Part shown: piece after piece, positions 50,905-59,777 of the stretch | Position numbering within the stretch: the first letter of the stretch is position 1 | How the letters are laid out: each line of letters begins with the position of its first letter | Source: Sphingomonas kyeonggiensis | GTDB taxonomy: Bacteria; Pseudomonadota; Alphaproteobacteria; Sphingomonadales; Sphingomonadaceae | DNA length: 64,000 nucleotides | Direction: 5' to 3' | Assembly: GCF_014204495.1 (NCBI RefSeq) | Contig: NZ_JACHLN010000003.1 | Coordinates: 930,001 to 994,000, forward strand | Notes under the pieces: model-generated | The model's input: the letters and a program-made list of their open reading frames with translations, nothing else | Database searches by the model: none | What the model was told of the DNA's origin: nothing | Made by a program: the position numbers and the translations under genes

Positions 50905-51921
50905 ATGGCCGAGGCCACCATCCGGGATGTCGCGCGCCGCGCCGAGGTATCGGTCGCGTCGGTGTCGCGCGCCCTGAACGGCCTGGACAATGTCCGTGCC
51001 GAGACCCGCGAAAAGGTCATCAAGGCCGCGAACGAGCTCGGCTATGTCCCGCATGCCGGCGCGCGCAGCCTCAGCCTGGCCCGCGCCCATGCGATCGGCG
51101 TCGTCCTGCCCGACCTGCACGGCGAGTTCTTCTCCGAATGCGTGCGCGGCATGGACAAGGAAGCCAGCCGGCGCGGCTATCTGCTGCTCCTCTCCAATAT
51201 GCATGACGACAGCGACCAGGCGGCGGTGGCATTGCGCGCGATGCGCGGCCGGGTCGACGGGCTGCTGGTCATGGCACCGCACATCGCGCCCGAGACGCTC
51301 GAGCATGCGATCCCGCCCGCGCTCCCCTCGGTGATGCTCAACAGCCATGCCGACCTGCCCGGCCGCCCGGCGCTGCGCTTCGACAACCGCGCCGGCGCCG
51401 AGGCGATGGTCGATCATCTCGTCGCCAATGGCTATCGCCACATCGTCCATATCGCCGGGCCCGAGGGCAATCTCGACGCCGCCCAGCGCGCCGATGGCTA
51501 TCTCGCCGCCTGCGCCCGCCACGCCCTGCCCGCGCGCATCCTGCCCGGCGACTTCAACGAGGAAGCCGGCGAAGCCGCCGCGCGCGAGATCCTGGCGAGC
51601 AGCACGCCCACCGACGCGGTGTTCGCCGCCAACGACATGATGGCGATCGGCTGCCTCCACGCCCTGCGTTCCGCCGGCACCCAGGTGCCCGAGCAGATCG
51701 CCGTCGCCGGCTTCGACGACGTGCCGCTCGCCCGGTATCTCTCGCTCAGCACGATCCGGGTGAACATCGCCGAGATGGGCGCCCGCGCCGTCGCCCGGCT
51801 GATCGACCTGCTCGAAGGCAAGGACCTGACCCGTGCCAGCGAGACCCTCCCCCCCGAGCTGGTTACGCGCGCCACCACGGCGCCGCGCACCGCTCACCCC
51901 AACGGAGCCGCGCATGCGTGA
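50905..51921 (+). CDS. LacI-family transcriptional regulator
   Basis: 338 residues from ATG 50905 (GAGGAAGGG upstream). N-terminal helix-turn-helix TIRDVARRAEVSVASVSRALNG with the hinge helix LGYVPHAGARSL, then a periplasmic-binding-protein-like effector domain with GVVLPDLHGEFFSE, VDGLLVMAPHIAPE and TDAVFAANDMMAIGCLHALR. It most likely represses the glucan-utilisation genes through the four GTAACCGGTTAC-type sites nearby. Its last codons overlap its own terminator (51902-51941). Confidence 0.93.
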   Translation: MAEATIRDVARRAEVSVASVSRALNGLDNVRAETREKVIKAANELGYVPHAGARSLSLARAHAIGVVLPDLHGEFFSECVRGMDKEASRRGYLLLLSNMHDDSDQAAVALRAMRGRVDGLLVMAPHIAPETLEHAIPPALPSVMLNSHADLPGRPALRFDNRAGAEAMVDHLVANGYRHIVHIAGPEGNLDAAQRADGYLAACARHALPARILPGDFNEEAGEAAAREILASSTPTDAVFAANDMMAIGCLHALRSAGTQVPEQIAVAGFDDVPLARYLSLSTIRVNIAEMGARAVARLIDLLEGKDLTRASETLPPELVTRATTAPRTAHPNGAAHA

Positions 51922-51941
51922 CCGCGGCTCCGTCCCTTTTT
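51902..51941 (+). terminator. Intrinsic terminator overlapping the lacI stop codon
   Basis: ACGGAGCCGCG and CGCGGCTCCGT form a perfect 11-bp stem, with the lacI TGA (51919-51921) inside the 10-nt loop, followed by CCCTTTTT. The hairpin therefore uses the final codons of the gene. Confidence 0.85.
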
Positions 51942-51952
51942 CGGCCTGGGAT

Positions 51953-51964
51953 GTAACCGGTTCC
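51953..51964. promoter_or_regulatory. LacI-type operator upstream of glycoamylase-domain gene
   Basis: GTAACCGGTTCC in TGTAACCGGTTCCA; one half-site perfect, the other with one change. It lies about 130 bp before the start at 52093. Confidence 0.65.
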
Positions 51965-52092
51965 AGAGCCAATCTCCGCGGATACACCCCCCTCGGGGGC
52001 GGCACCTCATGCGCTGCCCCCAATTTTTCCGGCCGGAACTCCGGCCCGGGGTGGACCCTTCACTCTCTCTTATCGTGTATGAGGCTTTGGAC

Positions 52093-53526
52093 ATGATCGA
52101 CCGGCGCGCGCTCCTCTCGCAGTCTTCGGCGCTGCTCGCGGCCACGGCAGTGCCCGGCGCCGCCGCGGCCCAGTCGCGCAAGGGCGCGGGCGTCCGCACG
52201 CTGCCCGCCTTCTACGAGGACATCGAGTACCGCACCTTCCGCTGGTTCTGGGAAACCGCGCGGCGCGACAACGGCCTGGTGCCCGATCGCTACCCCTCGC
52301 CCAGCTTCTGCTCGATCGCTTCGGTCGGCTTCGCGCTCACCGCCTACCCGGTCGGCGTCGAGCGCGGCTGGATCACCCGCGCCGAGGCACGCGACCTCAC
52401 CCTCACCACGCTGCGCTTCTTCTGGGAAGCGCCGCAGGGCCCGGAGCCGAGCGGCAATATCGGCTACAAGGGCTTCTATTATCACTTCATCGACATGATC
52501 AGCGGCGCGCGCTTCGGCCGCACCGAACTGTCCAGCGTCGATACCACGCTGCTGCTGATGGGCGTGTTGTTCGCCGGCCAATATTATGACCGCGCCGATG
52601 CGAAGGAGCGCGAGATCCGCGATCTCGCCCACAAGCTCTATGCCCGGGCCGACTGGAACTTCTTCCGCTCGGACGGCCGCAAGCCCGTGTCGATGGGCTG
52701 GCATCCGGAGCGCGGCCTGATCCCGAGCAGCTGGACCGGCTATAACGAGGGCATGTTCGTCTACATCCTCGGCCTGGGCGCGCCGGAGCATCCGCTCCCG
52801 GCCGACAGCTGGGACGTGTGGACCGCAACCTATCCGCGCAGCTGGCGCGGCGAAGGCCCTACCCGCCACATCGCCTTCGCGCCGCTGTTCGGCCACCAGT
52901 ATAGCGAGTGCTGGATCGATTTCCGCGGCATCCGCGACAAGGTGATGCGCGAGGCCGGGTTCGACTATTTCGAGAACAGCCGCCGCGCCACCTATGCCAG
53001 CCGCGCCTATTGCATCGCCAATCCGCAGGGCTGGGACGGCTGGTCGAAGGATATCTGGGGCCTCACCGCCTGTGACGGGCCCGGCGGCTTCAAGCTCGAC
53101 TTCAAGGGCAAGCCCACCGACTTCTTCGGCTATTCGGCACGCGGCCCGCTCGGCCAGCCCGACGGCCGCGACGATGGCACCCTGGCACCCACCGCGGCGC
53201 TCGGCTCGCTGCCCTTCGCGCCCGAGATCGTGATCCCGGCCGCAGAGGCGATGCGCCGCGAACATGGCGACCTGCTCTACGGCAAGTACGGCTTCTTCGA
53301 TTCGTTCAACCCGAGCTTCCGCTGGACCGACAAGAAGCTGTCGAACGGCCGCGTCGATCCGGTGAAGGGCTGGTACGACACCGACTATATCGGCATCGAC
53401 CAGGGCCCGATCCTGCTCCAGGCGGCGAACTACCGAAACGACTTCGTCTGGAAGCGCATGCAAGGCTGCGCACCCGTCCGGAAGGGCCTGAAGGCCGCCG
53501 GGTTCACCGGGGGGTGGTTGGTCTAG
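52093..53526 (+). CDS. Glycoamylase-domain glycoside hydrolase, GH144-like
   Basis: 477 residues from ATG 52093. A Tat/Sec-like leader (MIDRRALLSQSSALLAATAVPGAAAA) and then the whole Glycoamylase (PF10091-type) alpha6/alpha6 barrel: TFRWFWETARRDNGLVPDR, SIASVGFALTAYPVGVERGW, GFYYHFIDMISGARF, ELSSVDTTLLLMG, SSWTGYNEGMFVYILGLG and ECWIDFRGIRDK. Characterised members include endo-beta-1,2-glucanases (GH144), so with the GH3 enzyme it suggests beta-1,2-glucan use. That substrate is inference from family knowledge. Confidence 0.87.
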   Translation: MIDRRALLSQSSALLAATAVPGAAAAQSRKGAGVRTLPAFYEDIEYRTFRWFWETARRDNGLVPDRYPSPSFCSIASVGFALTAYPVGVERGWITRAEARDLTLTTLRFFWEAPQGPEPSGNIGYKGFYYHFIDMISGARFGRTELSSVDTTLLLMGVLFAGQYYDRADAKEREIRDLAHKLYARADWNFFRSDGRKPVSMGWHPERGLIPSSWTGYNEGMFVYILGLGAPEHPLPADSWDVWTATYPRSWRGEGPTRHIAFAPLFGHQYSECWIDFRGIRDKVMREAGFDYFENSRRATYASRAYCIANPQGWDGWSKDIWGLTACDGPGGFKLDFKGKPTDFFGYSARGPLGQPDGRDDGTLAPTAALGSLPFAPEIVIPAAEAMRREHGDLLYGKYGFFDSFNPSFRWTDKKLSNGRVDPVKGWYDTDYIGIDQGPILLQAANYRNDFVWKRMQGCAPVRKGLKAAGFTGGWLV

Positions 53527-53536
53527 CCCGTTAAAT

Positions 53537-53670
53537 TCCCCTCCCTGCAAGGGAGGGGCTAGGGGTGGGTTAGAAAAGGCCGGGCTCGACGCCCGGCCTT
53601 TTCTTTGACCGGCCCGCAGGGCTCGCTTCGCTCGCAACCCACCCCCGACCCCTCCCTTGCAGGGAGGGGA
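53537..53670. repeat. Inverted repeat pair (CCTGCAAGGGAGGGG type) around a terminator
   Basis: The left arm TCCCCTCCCTGCAAGGGAGG continues as GGGTGGGTTAG; the right arm is AACCCACCCCCGACCCCTCC followed by CTTGCAGGGAGGGGA. Another dispersed-repeat class in sphingomonad intergenic DNA. Between the arms is the bidirectional terminator at 53574-53606, at the junction of the convergent GH144-like and GH43-like genes. Confidence 0.75.
53574..53606. terminator. Bidirectional intrinsic terminator
   Basis: AAAAGGCCGGGC, loop TCGAC, GCCCGGCCTTTTCTTT: 12-bp stem with A and T tracts on both sides, so it works for either strand. Serves the convergent genes ending at 53526 and 53679. Confidence 0.85.
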
Positions 53671-53678
53671 GATGGAGG

Positions 53679-55484
53679 TCAGCGTATCCGCACCGCCTTG
53701 GTCCGCCGCGAAACCCCATTCTCGTCGAACGCCTCGACCGCGACCCAATAATCCACCCCGACATTGAGCGCGCGGATGTCGAGCGCCGCGCCCTGGTCGG
53801 CCCAGCGCTGATAGGTCAGCGTCAGCCGGTCCGGCCGCACGCCCCACAGCACGTTGTAGCCGACCGCGCCGGGCACCGGCTTCCACGCCACATGCGCATT
53901 GCGGGCATCGCTGTCGCGCTTCGCCGTCACGCCGCCCGGCGCCGCGGGCGCCTTGCCGCCGGCGGAGCCGAACACGCGCAGGTCGGCGATCGCCAGGTTC
54001 CGGCCGCCGACATGGCCGTGCACATAGCGCACGTACCGCGCCTGCACCGGCGCCGGCAGCTGGAAATAGGCATTGGGCCGGTCGCGGCGCGGCGCCTCGG
54101 TCTTCGCCAGCGGCGTCCAGTTCTTCCCGTCGAGCGAGGATTGCAGCTCGAACTCGGTATAGATGTCCGGCGCGTCGCCGAAGCGCCCGGCCTTGTAGTC
54201 GGCGAAGTTGACCTGCACCGCGCGCAGCGTCTTCGCCGCGCCCAGGTCCACTGTCAGCGTCTCGCCGGGCTTGTTCGCGCCCGCGACCCAGAAGCTGCGC
54301 GGATCCTCGTCGGTCGCGCGGTTCGCCGCGAACTCGCCCTGGGTGGACGAAGCCACCGCCTGCTTCTTGTACGAAAGCAGCATCCAGCCGGTGAACAGGC
54401 TCTCCGGGTCCTCGACCTTGCCGGTCGGGGCATAGTGCGGGAAATCGCCGAACCGGGTCGACACCGCCATCTGCCCGTCCGCCCAGAACCTGGCCGGCCA
54501 CATCCCGATGCGGCGCTCGAAGGTCCAGTTGTACCCGATCCACGGCGTGCCGGTGTTCCACCAATTGCCGTTGACGTCCTGGAAGGTCGAGCCATGCCCG
54601 GCCCCCTGCACGAAGCCCCCGGGCTTGTAGGCGACCGGGTTCCACGGCGCGTATTCGAACGGCCCCAGCGGCTTGTCCGATACATAGGTGCCGTTGGAGT
54701 AGGCGTTATATTCGGTGCCCGGCGCGCCGTACTGGAGGAAGTAGCGGCCGTTCACCTTGGTCATCCAGGCGCCTTCCATGAAGGGCTGGATCGGCGTCCC
54801 GTTGGGCAGGGTGCCCGAATGATCCTGGCCGAACCGCTCCCAGCCATGCTGGTCGGGATGCAGCGACAGCATCGGCTTCGGCTTGCCCTTGTAGATGAGC
54901 TTGCCGTCCTCGAATGCGATCTCGATGCCGTAGAGCGGGAAGACGTTCGACGAGCCCCAGTACAGGTACCATTTGCCGTCGTCGTCCTTGAACAGCGCGG
55001 GGTCCCAGGGACCGGGCGGCACCTTGTCCTCGCCCGGCGCCGGCACATGCCCCTCGCCCACCGAATCGACCAGCTCGGGCATCCTGCGCACGAAGAAGTC
55101 GAGTTGGCCGCTGTCCGGATCGGTGGTCGACAGGATCGATTCCGCCCGCGTCATCGACGGCTGGATCAGGATGCGCTCGCCGTCGCTCCACACCGCCGGC
55201 GCGACGATCGAATTGAACGGCCAGCGGCTCGGCTTGATGAAGGTCCAGTGGACCAGGTCGCTCGACGACCAGTATCCGTCCGCCAGCGTCTGGAAGAGGT
55301 AGTACTTCCCCTTGTGGGTGACGATCGCCGGGTCCGCGCCGGTGCGATACGAGACGCCCTGGTTCACCTGCTCGAAATTGTAGCGGTAGTCGATGTCGAT
55401 CGGATTGGCATAGGTCTGGCGCACCGCCTGCGCCTGCGCGCTCCCCGCCATTCCCAGCCCGGCCAGCACGAATCCGATACGCAT
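53679..55484 (-). CDS. GH43-like beta-propeller protein with discoidin and FN3-like domains
   Basis: 601 residues from ATG 55484 (GGGGAAG upstream; a GTG two codons earlier is less likely). Signal peptide MRIGFVLAGLGMAGSAQAQA. Five-bladed propeller about 25-380 with TGADPAIVTHKGKYYLF (the GH43 catalytic-base Asp position), then APAVWSDGERILI and GPWDPALFKDDDGKWYLYWG (pKa-modulating Asp position) and FMEGAWMTKVNGRYFLQYG (the catalytic-acid Glu). A discoidin (F5/8C) carbohydrate-binding domain about 385-520 and an FN3-like domain to the end. Periplasmic or secreted glycosidase; the substrate could be arabinose-, xylose- or galactose-containing. Follows the TonB receptor by 77 bases but after a terminator hairpin. 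Confidence 0.85.
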   Translation of the reverse strand: MRIGFVLAGLGMAGSAQAQAVRQTYANPIDIDYRYNFEQVNQGVSYRTGADPAIVTHKGKYYLFQTLADGYWSSSDLVHWTFIKPSRWPFNSIVAPAVWSDGERILIQPSMTRAESILSTTDPDSGQLDFFVRRMPELVDSVGEGHVPAPGEDKVPPGPWDPALFKDDDGKWYLYWGSSNVFPLYGIEIAFEDGKLIYKGKPKPMLSLHPDQHGWERFGQDHSGTLPNGTPIQPFMEGAWMTKVNGRYFLQYGAPGTEYNAYSNGTYVSDKPLGPFEYAPWNPVAYKPGGFVQGAGHGSTFQDVNGNWWNTGTPWIGYNWTFERRIGMWPARFWADGQMAVSTRFGDFPHYAPTGKVEDPESLFTGWMLLSYKKQAVASSTQGEFAANRATDEDPRSFWVAGANKPGETLTVDLGAAKTLRAVQVNFADYKAGRFGDAPDIYTEFELQSSLDGKNWTPLAKTEAPRRDRPNAYFQLPAPVQARYVRYVHGHVGGRNLAIADLRVFGSAGGKAPAAPGGVTAKRDSDARNAHVAWKPVPGAVGYNVLWGVRPDRLTLTYQRWADQGAALDIRALNVGVDYWVAVEAFDENGVSRRTKAVRIR

Positions 55485-55500
55485 CTTCACTTCCCCGAAT

Positions 55501-55537
55501 AAGAAGGGGGAGGAAAGCCGATAGGCTCGCCTCCCCC
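55501..55537 (-). terminator. Terminator or attenuator after the TonB receptor gene
   Basis: Minus-strand reading: GGGGGAGG ... AGCC-TATC-GGCT ... CCTCCCCC followed by TTCTT. An 8-bp outer stem and 4-bp inner stem in the 77-bp gap before the GH43-like gene. It would reduce, not necessarily block, readthrough. Confidence 0.55.
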
Positions 55538-55561
55538 CGAAATTGTCCGTTCGAACCGGGC

Positions 55562-58501
55562 TTAGAACTTGTAGCCCAGGCGGAACTGGATGCGCCGCGG
55601 CAGCGTGATCGTGTTGTTGCCGATGCGGCCCGGATCGAGCGGATCGGTCGCGCTGAAGAAGCCGTCGAAGTCCTTGAAGTTCTTGTTGTTGAACGCATTC
55701 AGGATGTCGACCGCGGCCTCGACCTGGCCGATGCCGTTGATCTTGAAGCGGTTCGCCAGCGTCAGGTTGACTTCGCAGAAGGCGAAGAGCCCCTCGATGC
55801 AGTTCTTCTCCGGATAGGCCGAGGTGATGCGCAGCTTGCCGGTGTCGAAGCCCTGGGTGGCGTCGGTGACCTGATAGGCCTGGCCGCTACCCAGCTGGGT
55901 GACCGTCGAGAACGAGAAGCCCAGCGGCAGGTCGACCATGCCCGAGATCACCACCCGGTGACGCTCGTCGCCCGGACGGGCACGCCAGCCATAGGCATCC
56001 GGCGTGATGCCATCGAGGCTGAACAGGTCGTTGCCGTTCTGCTCGGCCTTGGACAGCGTATAGGCGATGTTGAGGCCCCAGCCCGACGACTTGGTGTAGT
56101 TCTTGTCGAGCGTGACGAAGAGCGCCTTGTAGCGCGTGTCGAGGCCGTCATAGCCGATCAGGACGTTGGCATAGCCGTACGGCACCACCGTCGAGGTGTT
56201 GCAGCAATTGCCCAGGCCGTTGTTCTGACGCGTCGCGAACAGGTTGGTATAGCCGTTGCGGCCGCGCTGGTACGAGCCGGTGATCGAGGCCTGGAACACG
56301 CCGATACGCTGGCGCACGCCGAGGCTGAACTGGTCGTTGACCGGCGGCTTGGCATCGTTCTTCACCGCGAACAGCTCGGGCAGGCCCGCCCCTGCGGCGC
56401 TGGCGCGCAGCGCGATCAGGCCCTCGCGGGTCAGGTAGGACGGATTCCACGCCACGGTCGGCAGGCCCGAACGCGGCGCGCCATTGGTCGAGAAGCGGAA
56501 CACGCCGATCGGGTTGAGCACGCGCGACAGCTCGTCGACCGTGTTGTTGAAGTTGTTGCGGTCGTAATAGCGGCCCCAGCCGCCGAAGATCACCGTCGAG
56601 CGATCGCCCTTGAGGTCATAGGAGAAGCCGACGCGCGGCGCGAAGGCGCCGGTGAACGGCTTACGGTCATGCCCGTCGGTGATGTAGTTCTCGGGGTCGA
56701 AATAATAGGTCTTGGGCAGCGAACGCAGCGCGGCGGCGGCGCTGGCCGGCGTCACATATTCGTTGTTGAAGCCGTTGGTCTCATAGTCCCAGCGCACGCC
56801 CAGGTTGAGCTGCAGGCGCGGGGTGAGGTTCCAGTCGTCCTGCACATAGACGCCGACCTGGGTGTTCGATGCCTGGATCAGCGAATTGCCCAGGCCCAGG
56901 CGCGCCTCGCTCGGGAAGGCGAAGCTGAGGTTGTTCCCGGGGTCGCTGACGAAGGTGTAGTGCGGCTGGACATAGGCCTGGTTGTCGAAGGTGATGTCGG
57001 TCACCTGGACGCGCACGCCCGCCTTGAACACATGGCCCGCAATGCCCGAATAGGTGAAGTCGTTGCGGAACGTGTAGCTGTTCTGCGTCTCGCGGCGGGT
57101 CGAGTCCTTGCCGCCCGCGATGATCACGCCGGCATATTCATATTGCGGCAGCTCGGGGTGCAGCGAGGTCGGGTTGAACGTGTAGTTCAGGTAGCTGGCA
57201 TTGAACTCGTTGACGAAGTTGCTGCCGTTATACGCCCATTTGAACTGGTAGGTGTCGACCCGGTTCTTCTTGTTCTCCGCCGCCTCATAGGAGGTCTGGT
57301 TGCCGAAGCCCTGGATGTCGGACTCGTCGCGGCGGCTGAACGACAGATCGAAGGTCTGGCGATCGTCCGGGGTCAGGGTCAGCTTGCCGAAGTAGAAGTC
57401 GCTGCGGAACGGGCTGACGAACGCGCCCTCGAGCGTGCTGATGTCGCGGCCGAGCGAAGCCGAGGCCGCGGCGCGCAGCGCGGGCGTGCCGCCGGCGACG
57501 ACGTTGAACGCGCGGTCCTGGTCGTTGCCTTCATAGGCGCCGAAGAAGAACAGCTTGTCCTTGATGATCGGGCCGCCCAGCGCCGCGCCGTACTGCTTGC
57601 GCTCGAACGCCGGCTCGGCGCGGTTGTTGCGCTTGTCGAGGTACGACTTCTCGCTGAGGCTCTTGTCGGTGTACTGGCCGAAGATCTCGCCGTGGAACTC
57701 GTTGGTGCCCGACTTGGTGATCGCGGTCACGATCGCGGCGCCGGCCTGCTCATACTCGGCCTTGTAGTTCTGCGTCAGGACGCGGAATTCCTGCACGGCG
57801 AGCTGGCCGAACGGGTTGCCGCGGCTGTTCTGCTGGCCGGCGATGCCGCCCTCGCGCAGCTGGTTCTTCAGGCTGACGCCGTCGATGAACACATTGACCT
57901 GGCTCGCGGTCGACGCGCCCGAGGTGATGCCCTTGTCGGTCTCGCTGTCATTGTAGCGCACGCCCGGGGCGAGTGCCGCAAAGGCCAGGAAGTTGCGATC
58001 GGTCTGCGGCAGGCGCTCGATCTGGGTGGTGCTGACGTTGGTGGCGACTTCGCTGGTGCGCGTCTCGCGCAGGCGGGTGCCGGTCACCACGATCTGGCTG
58101 CCCTCGGTCGGTGCGGTCGCTGCGGCGCCGCCCACCGCCAGGTCGAGGCTGGCCGCCTCGCCGACGCCGACGACGATGTTCTGGCTCACCGTCTCGGTGC
58201 CGGCGGTCGCGGTCACTTCATATTCGCCGGGGCGCAGGCCGTTCAGCGCATAGCCGCCATTGGCGTCGCTCACCGCGCGGAAGGTCTGGTTGGTCGCGAT
58301 GCTGCGCGCGGTCACCTGGGCGCCCGCGGCGGCACTGCCGTCGGCGCCGGTCACCTGGCCGCTCAGGCTGGCGGTGCTCACCTGGGCGGATGCCAGCGTC
58401 GGCAGCATCACTGCGCCGCCCGCAAGCAGGGTAGCGGCGGCCATTGCCGTCGCCGAGATGCCACGTGTCAGGACACGACGCTTCGAATTGGAAATCGCCA
58501 C
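55562..58501 (-). CDS. TonB-dependent receptor with carboxypeptidase-regulatory domain
   Basis: 979 residues from GTG 58501 (GAGGATTAGA upstream). Signal peptide to about residue 39, then a carboxypeptidase-regulatory-like domain (about 40-120, SLSGQVTGADGSAAAGAQVTA-type) preceding the plug (IVVTGTRLRETRTSEVATNV) and a 22-strand barrel to the end (RRIQFRLGYKF). This Oar/CarboxypepD-reg architecture is common in sphingomonads for large oligosaccharide uptake. It is preceded by two LacI-type operators (58524 and 58590), so the sugar signal reaches it through the LacI regulator. Confidence 0.92.
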   Translation of the reverse strand: MAISNSKRRVLTRGISATAMAAATLLAGGAVMLPTLASAQVSTASLSGQVTGADGSAAAGAQVTARSIATNQTFRAVSDANGGYALNGLRPGEYEVTATAGTETVSQNIVVGVGEAASLDLAVGGAAATAPTEGSQIVVTGTRLRETRTSEVATNVSTTQIERLPQTDRNFLAFAALAPGVRYNDSETDKGITSGASTASQVNVFIDGVSLKNQLREGGIAGQQNSRGNPFGQLAVQEFRVLTQNYKAEYEQAGAAIVTAITKSGTNEFHGEIFGQYTDKSLSEKSYLDKRNNRAEPAFERKQYGAALGGPIIKDKLFFFGAYEGNDQDRAFNVVAGGTPALRAAASASLGRDISTLEGAFVSPFRSDFYFGKLTLTPDDRQTFDLSFSRRDESDIQGFGNQTSYEAAENKKNRVDTYQFKWAYNGSNFVNEFNASYLNYTFNPTSLHPELPQYEYAGVIIAGGKDSTRRETQNSYTFRNDFTYSGIAGHVFKAGVRVQVTDITFDNQAYVQPHYTFVSDPGNNLSFAFPSEARLGLGNSLIQASNTQVGVYVQDDWNLTPRLQLNLGVRWDYETNGFNNEYVTPASAAAALRSLPKTYYFDPENYITDGHDRKPFTGAFAPRVGFSYDLKGDRSTVIFGGWGRYYDRNNFNNTVDELSRVLNPIGVFRFSTNGAPRSGLPTVAWNPSYLTREGLIALRASAAGAGLPELFAVKNDAKPPVNDQFSLGVRQRIGVFQASITGSYQRGRNGYTNLFATRQNNGLGNCCNTSTVVPYGYANVLIGYDGLDTRYKALFVTLDKNYTKSSGWGLNIAYTLSKAEQNGNDLFSLDGITPDAYGWRARPGDERHRVVISGMVDLPLGFSFSTVTQLGSGQAYQVTDATQGFDTGKLRITSAYPEKNCIEGLFAFCEVNLTLANRFKINGIGQVEAAVDILNAFNNKNFKDFDGFFSATDPLDPGRIGNNTITLPRRIQFRLGYKF

Positions 58502-58523
58502 TCTAATCCTCCCCAGCCCAAGG

Positions 58524-58537
58524 CTGTAATCGGTTAC
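58524..58537. promoter_or_regulatory. LacI-type operator proximal to TonB receptor gene
   Basis: TGTAATCGGTTACA: one T-for-C change from the perfect site. It ends 23 bp upstream of the receptor's GTG, a position suited to blocking transcription. Confidence 0.65.
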
Positions 58538-58589
58538 AAACTCGGATCCGCATTGGTCTTGTTTTTATGCGCGGACAGAAACGCCCCCT

Positions 58590-58603
58590 GGAACCGGTTA
58601 CAT
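58590..58603. promoter_or_regulatory. LacI-type operator distal to TonB receptor gene
   Basis: GGAACCGGTTACAT, one half-site perfect. It is centred 66 bp from the proximal site, so looping or paired binding is plausible. Confidence 0.6.
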
Positions 58604-58761
58604 GAAACTGTCAATCCCATGTTTGCGTCAGCGTTGTCGGGAGCGCATTTTGCTGCGGTGCGATGTGTCCCGCATGCAACACTCGTCCCTGGCTGGCGCG
58701 ATCGACCGGTCATCGGGAGTCCCTCTTGCGGCGCATGCGGGGTGTTCCCCATATCTGCGCC

Positions 58762-59313
58762 ATGAGCGAAACAAACGCGTGGCACGGCACGACGATCCTT
58801 TCCGTGCGCAAATCCGGCAAAGTGGTGATTGCAGGCGACGGGCAGGTCTCCGCCGGCAACACCGTGATGAAGCCCAATGCCCGCAAGGTGCGGCCGCTGG
58901 GCGATGGCAAGGTGATCGCGGGCTTCGCCGGCGCCACCGCCGACGCCTTCACCCTGTTCGAGCGGCTCGAGGCCAAGCTGGAGCGTCATAACGGCCAGCT
59001 GCTCCGCGCCGCGGTCGAACTCGCCAAGGACTGGCGAACCGACAAATATCTCCGCAACCTCGAGGCGATGCTGATCGTCGCCGACGCCGAAGTGACGCTT
59101 GTCGTCACCGGCAATGGCGACGTGCTGGAGCCCGAAGGCGGTGTCGCCGCGATCGGCTCGGGTGGCAATTTCGCCCTCGCCGCCGCCCGCGCGCTGGTCG
59201 ATTACGAAAGCGATCCCGAGAAGATCGCACGGGCTGCGATGAAGATCGCCGGCGAGCTCTGCGTCTACACCAACGATCGCCTCACGGTCGAAACGCTGGA
59301 CAGCGCCAATTAA
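58762..59313 (+). CDS. hslV: HslV, ATP-dependent protease peptidase subunit
   Basis: 183 residues from ATG 58762. The catalytic Thr10 is in HGTTILSVRKSGKV, exposed after removal of the first nine residues. GDGQVSAGNTVMKPNARKVR, ATADAFTLFERLEAKLE and AAIGSGGNFALAAARAL match HslV throughout. It forms a dodecamer that works with HslU (62470). Normally adjacent to hslU; here four other genes intervene. Confidence 0.96.
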   Translation: MSETNAWHGTTILSVRKSGKVVIAGDGQVSAGNTVMKPNARKVRPLGDGKVIAGFAGATADAFTLFERLEAKLERHNGQLLRAAVELAKDWRTDKYLRNLEAMLIVADAEVTLVVTGNGDVLEPEGGVAAIGSGGNFALAAARALVDYESDPEKIARAAMKIAGELCVYTNDRLTVETLDSAN

Positions 59314-59332
59314 CCATCGCATCGGCGGCGGC

Positions 59333-59701
59333 ATGAAGTTCCGCATGGATTATGACGCCGCCCGCAACCGCATCCTGGTCGAGATCCGCGATTTCTGGAC
59401 GATCGAGACCGTCCGCGAATTCGCGGCGGCGGCAGGCGCCAAGGCCCAGGAAGTCCTCGCGATCCGCAACGATTACGACGTGCTGATCGACTCGCGCGAC
59501 TTCCCGGTCCAGGCGAACGACGTCGCCGACCTGCTGCCCAGCATCGCCGAGGCCGGCCTCACCCTCACCTCGGGCCGCGCCGCCTCGGTGGTCGGCAGCC
59601 ACCTCAACAAGCTCCAGGCCGAGCGCACCCAGACGCACCCCCGGATGCGGATCTTCATGACGATGGAAGAAGCCGAAGCCTGGCTCGCGGAAGCGCGCTG
59701 A
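59333..59701 (+). CDS. Conserved hypothetical protein, SpoIIAA/STAS-like
   Basis: 122 residues. Alternating strands and helices (RMDYDAARNRILVEIRDFWT, NDYDVLIDSRDFPVQ, RMRIFMTMEEAEAWL) resemble SpoIIAA/STAS-like folds, with no clear catalytic motif. GGCGGCGGCATG start, 19 bases after hslV, so it may be cotranscribed. Role not known. Confidence 0.6.
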   Translation: MKFRMDYDAARNRILVEIRDFWTIETVREFAAAAGAKAQEVLAIRNDYDVLIDSRDFPVQANDVADLLPSIAEAGLTLTSGRAASVVGSHLNKLQAERTQTHPRMRIFMTMEEAEAWLAEAR

Positions 59702-59719
59702 CATTCGGCCCCTTCCTGG

Positions 59720-59744
59720 TTCCCCGGCGAAGGCCGGGGCCCAG
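59720..59744. repeat. Solo half of the REP-like element
   Basis: TTCCCCGGCGAAGGCCGGGG followed by CCCAG, the left arm of the 22701-22777 type, without its partner arm. It lies between the convergent genes ending at 59701 and 59778. Confidence 0.6.
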
Positions 59745-59777
59745 TCTCAACGCAGCTGGTCAGGCGCGGCGAGCGCC

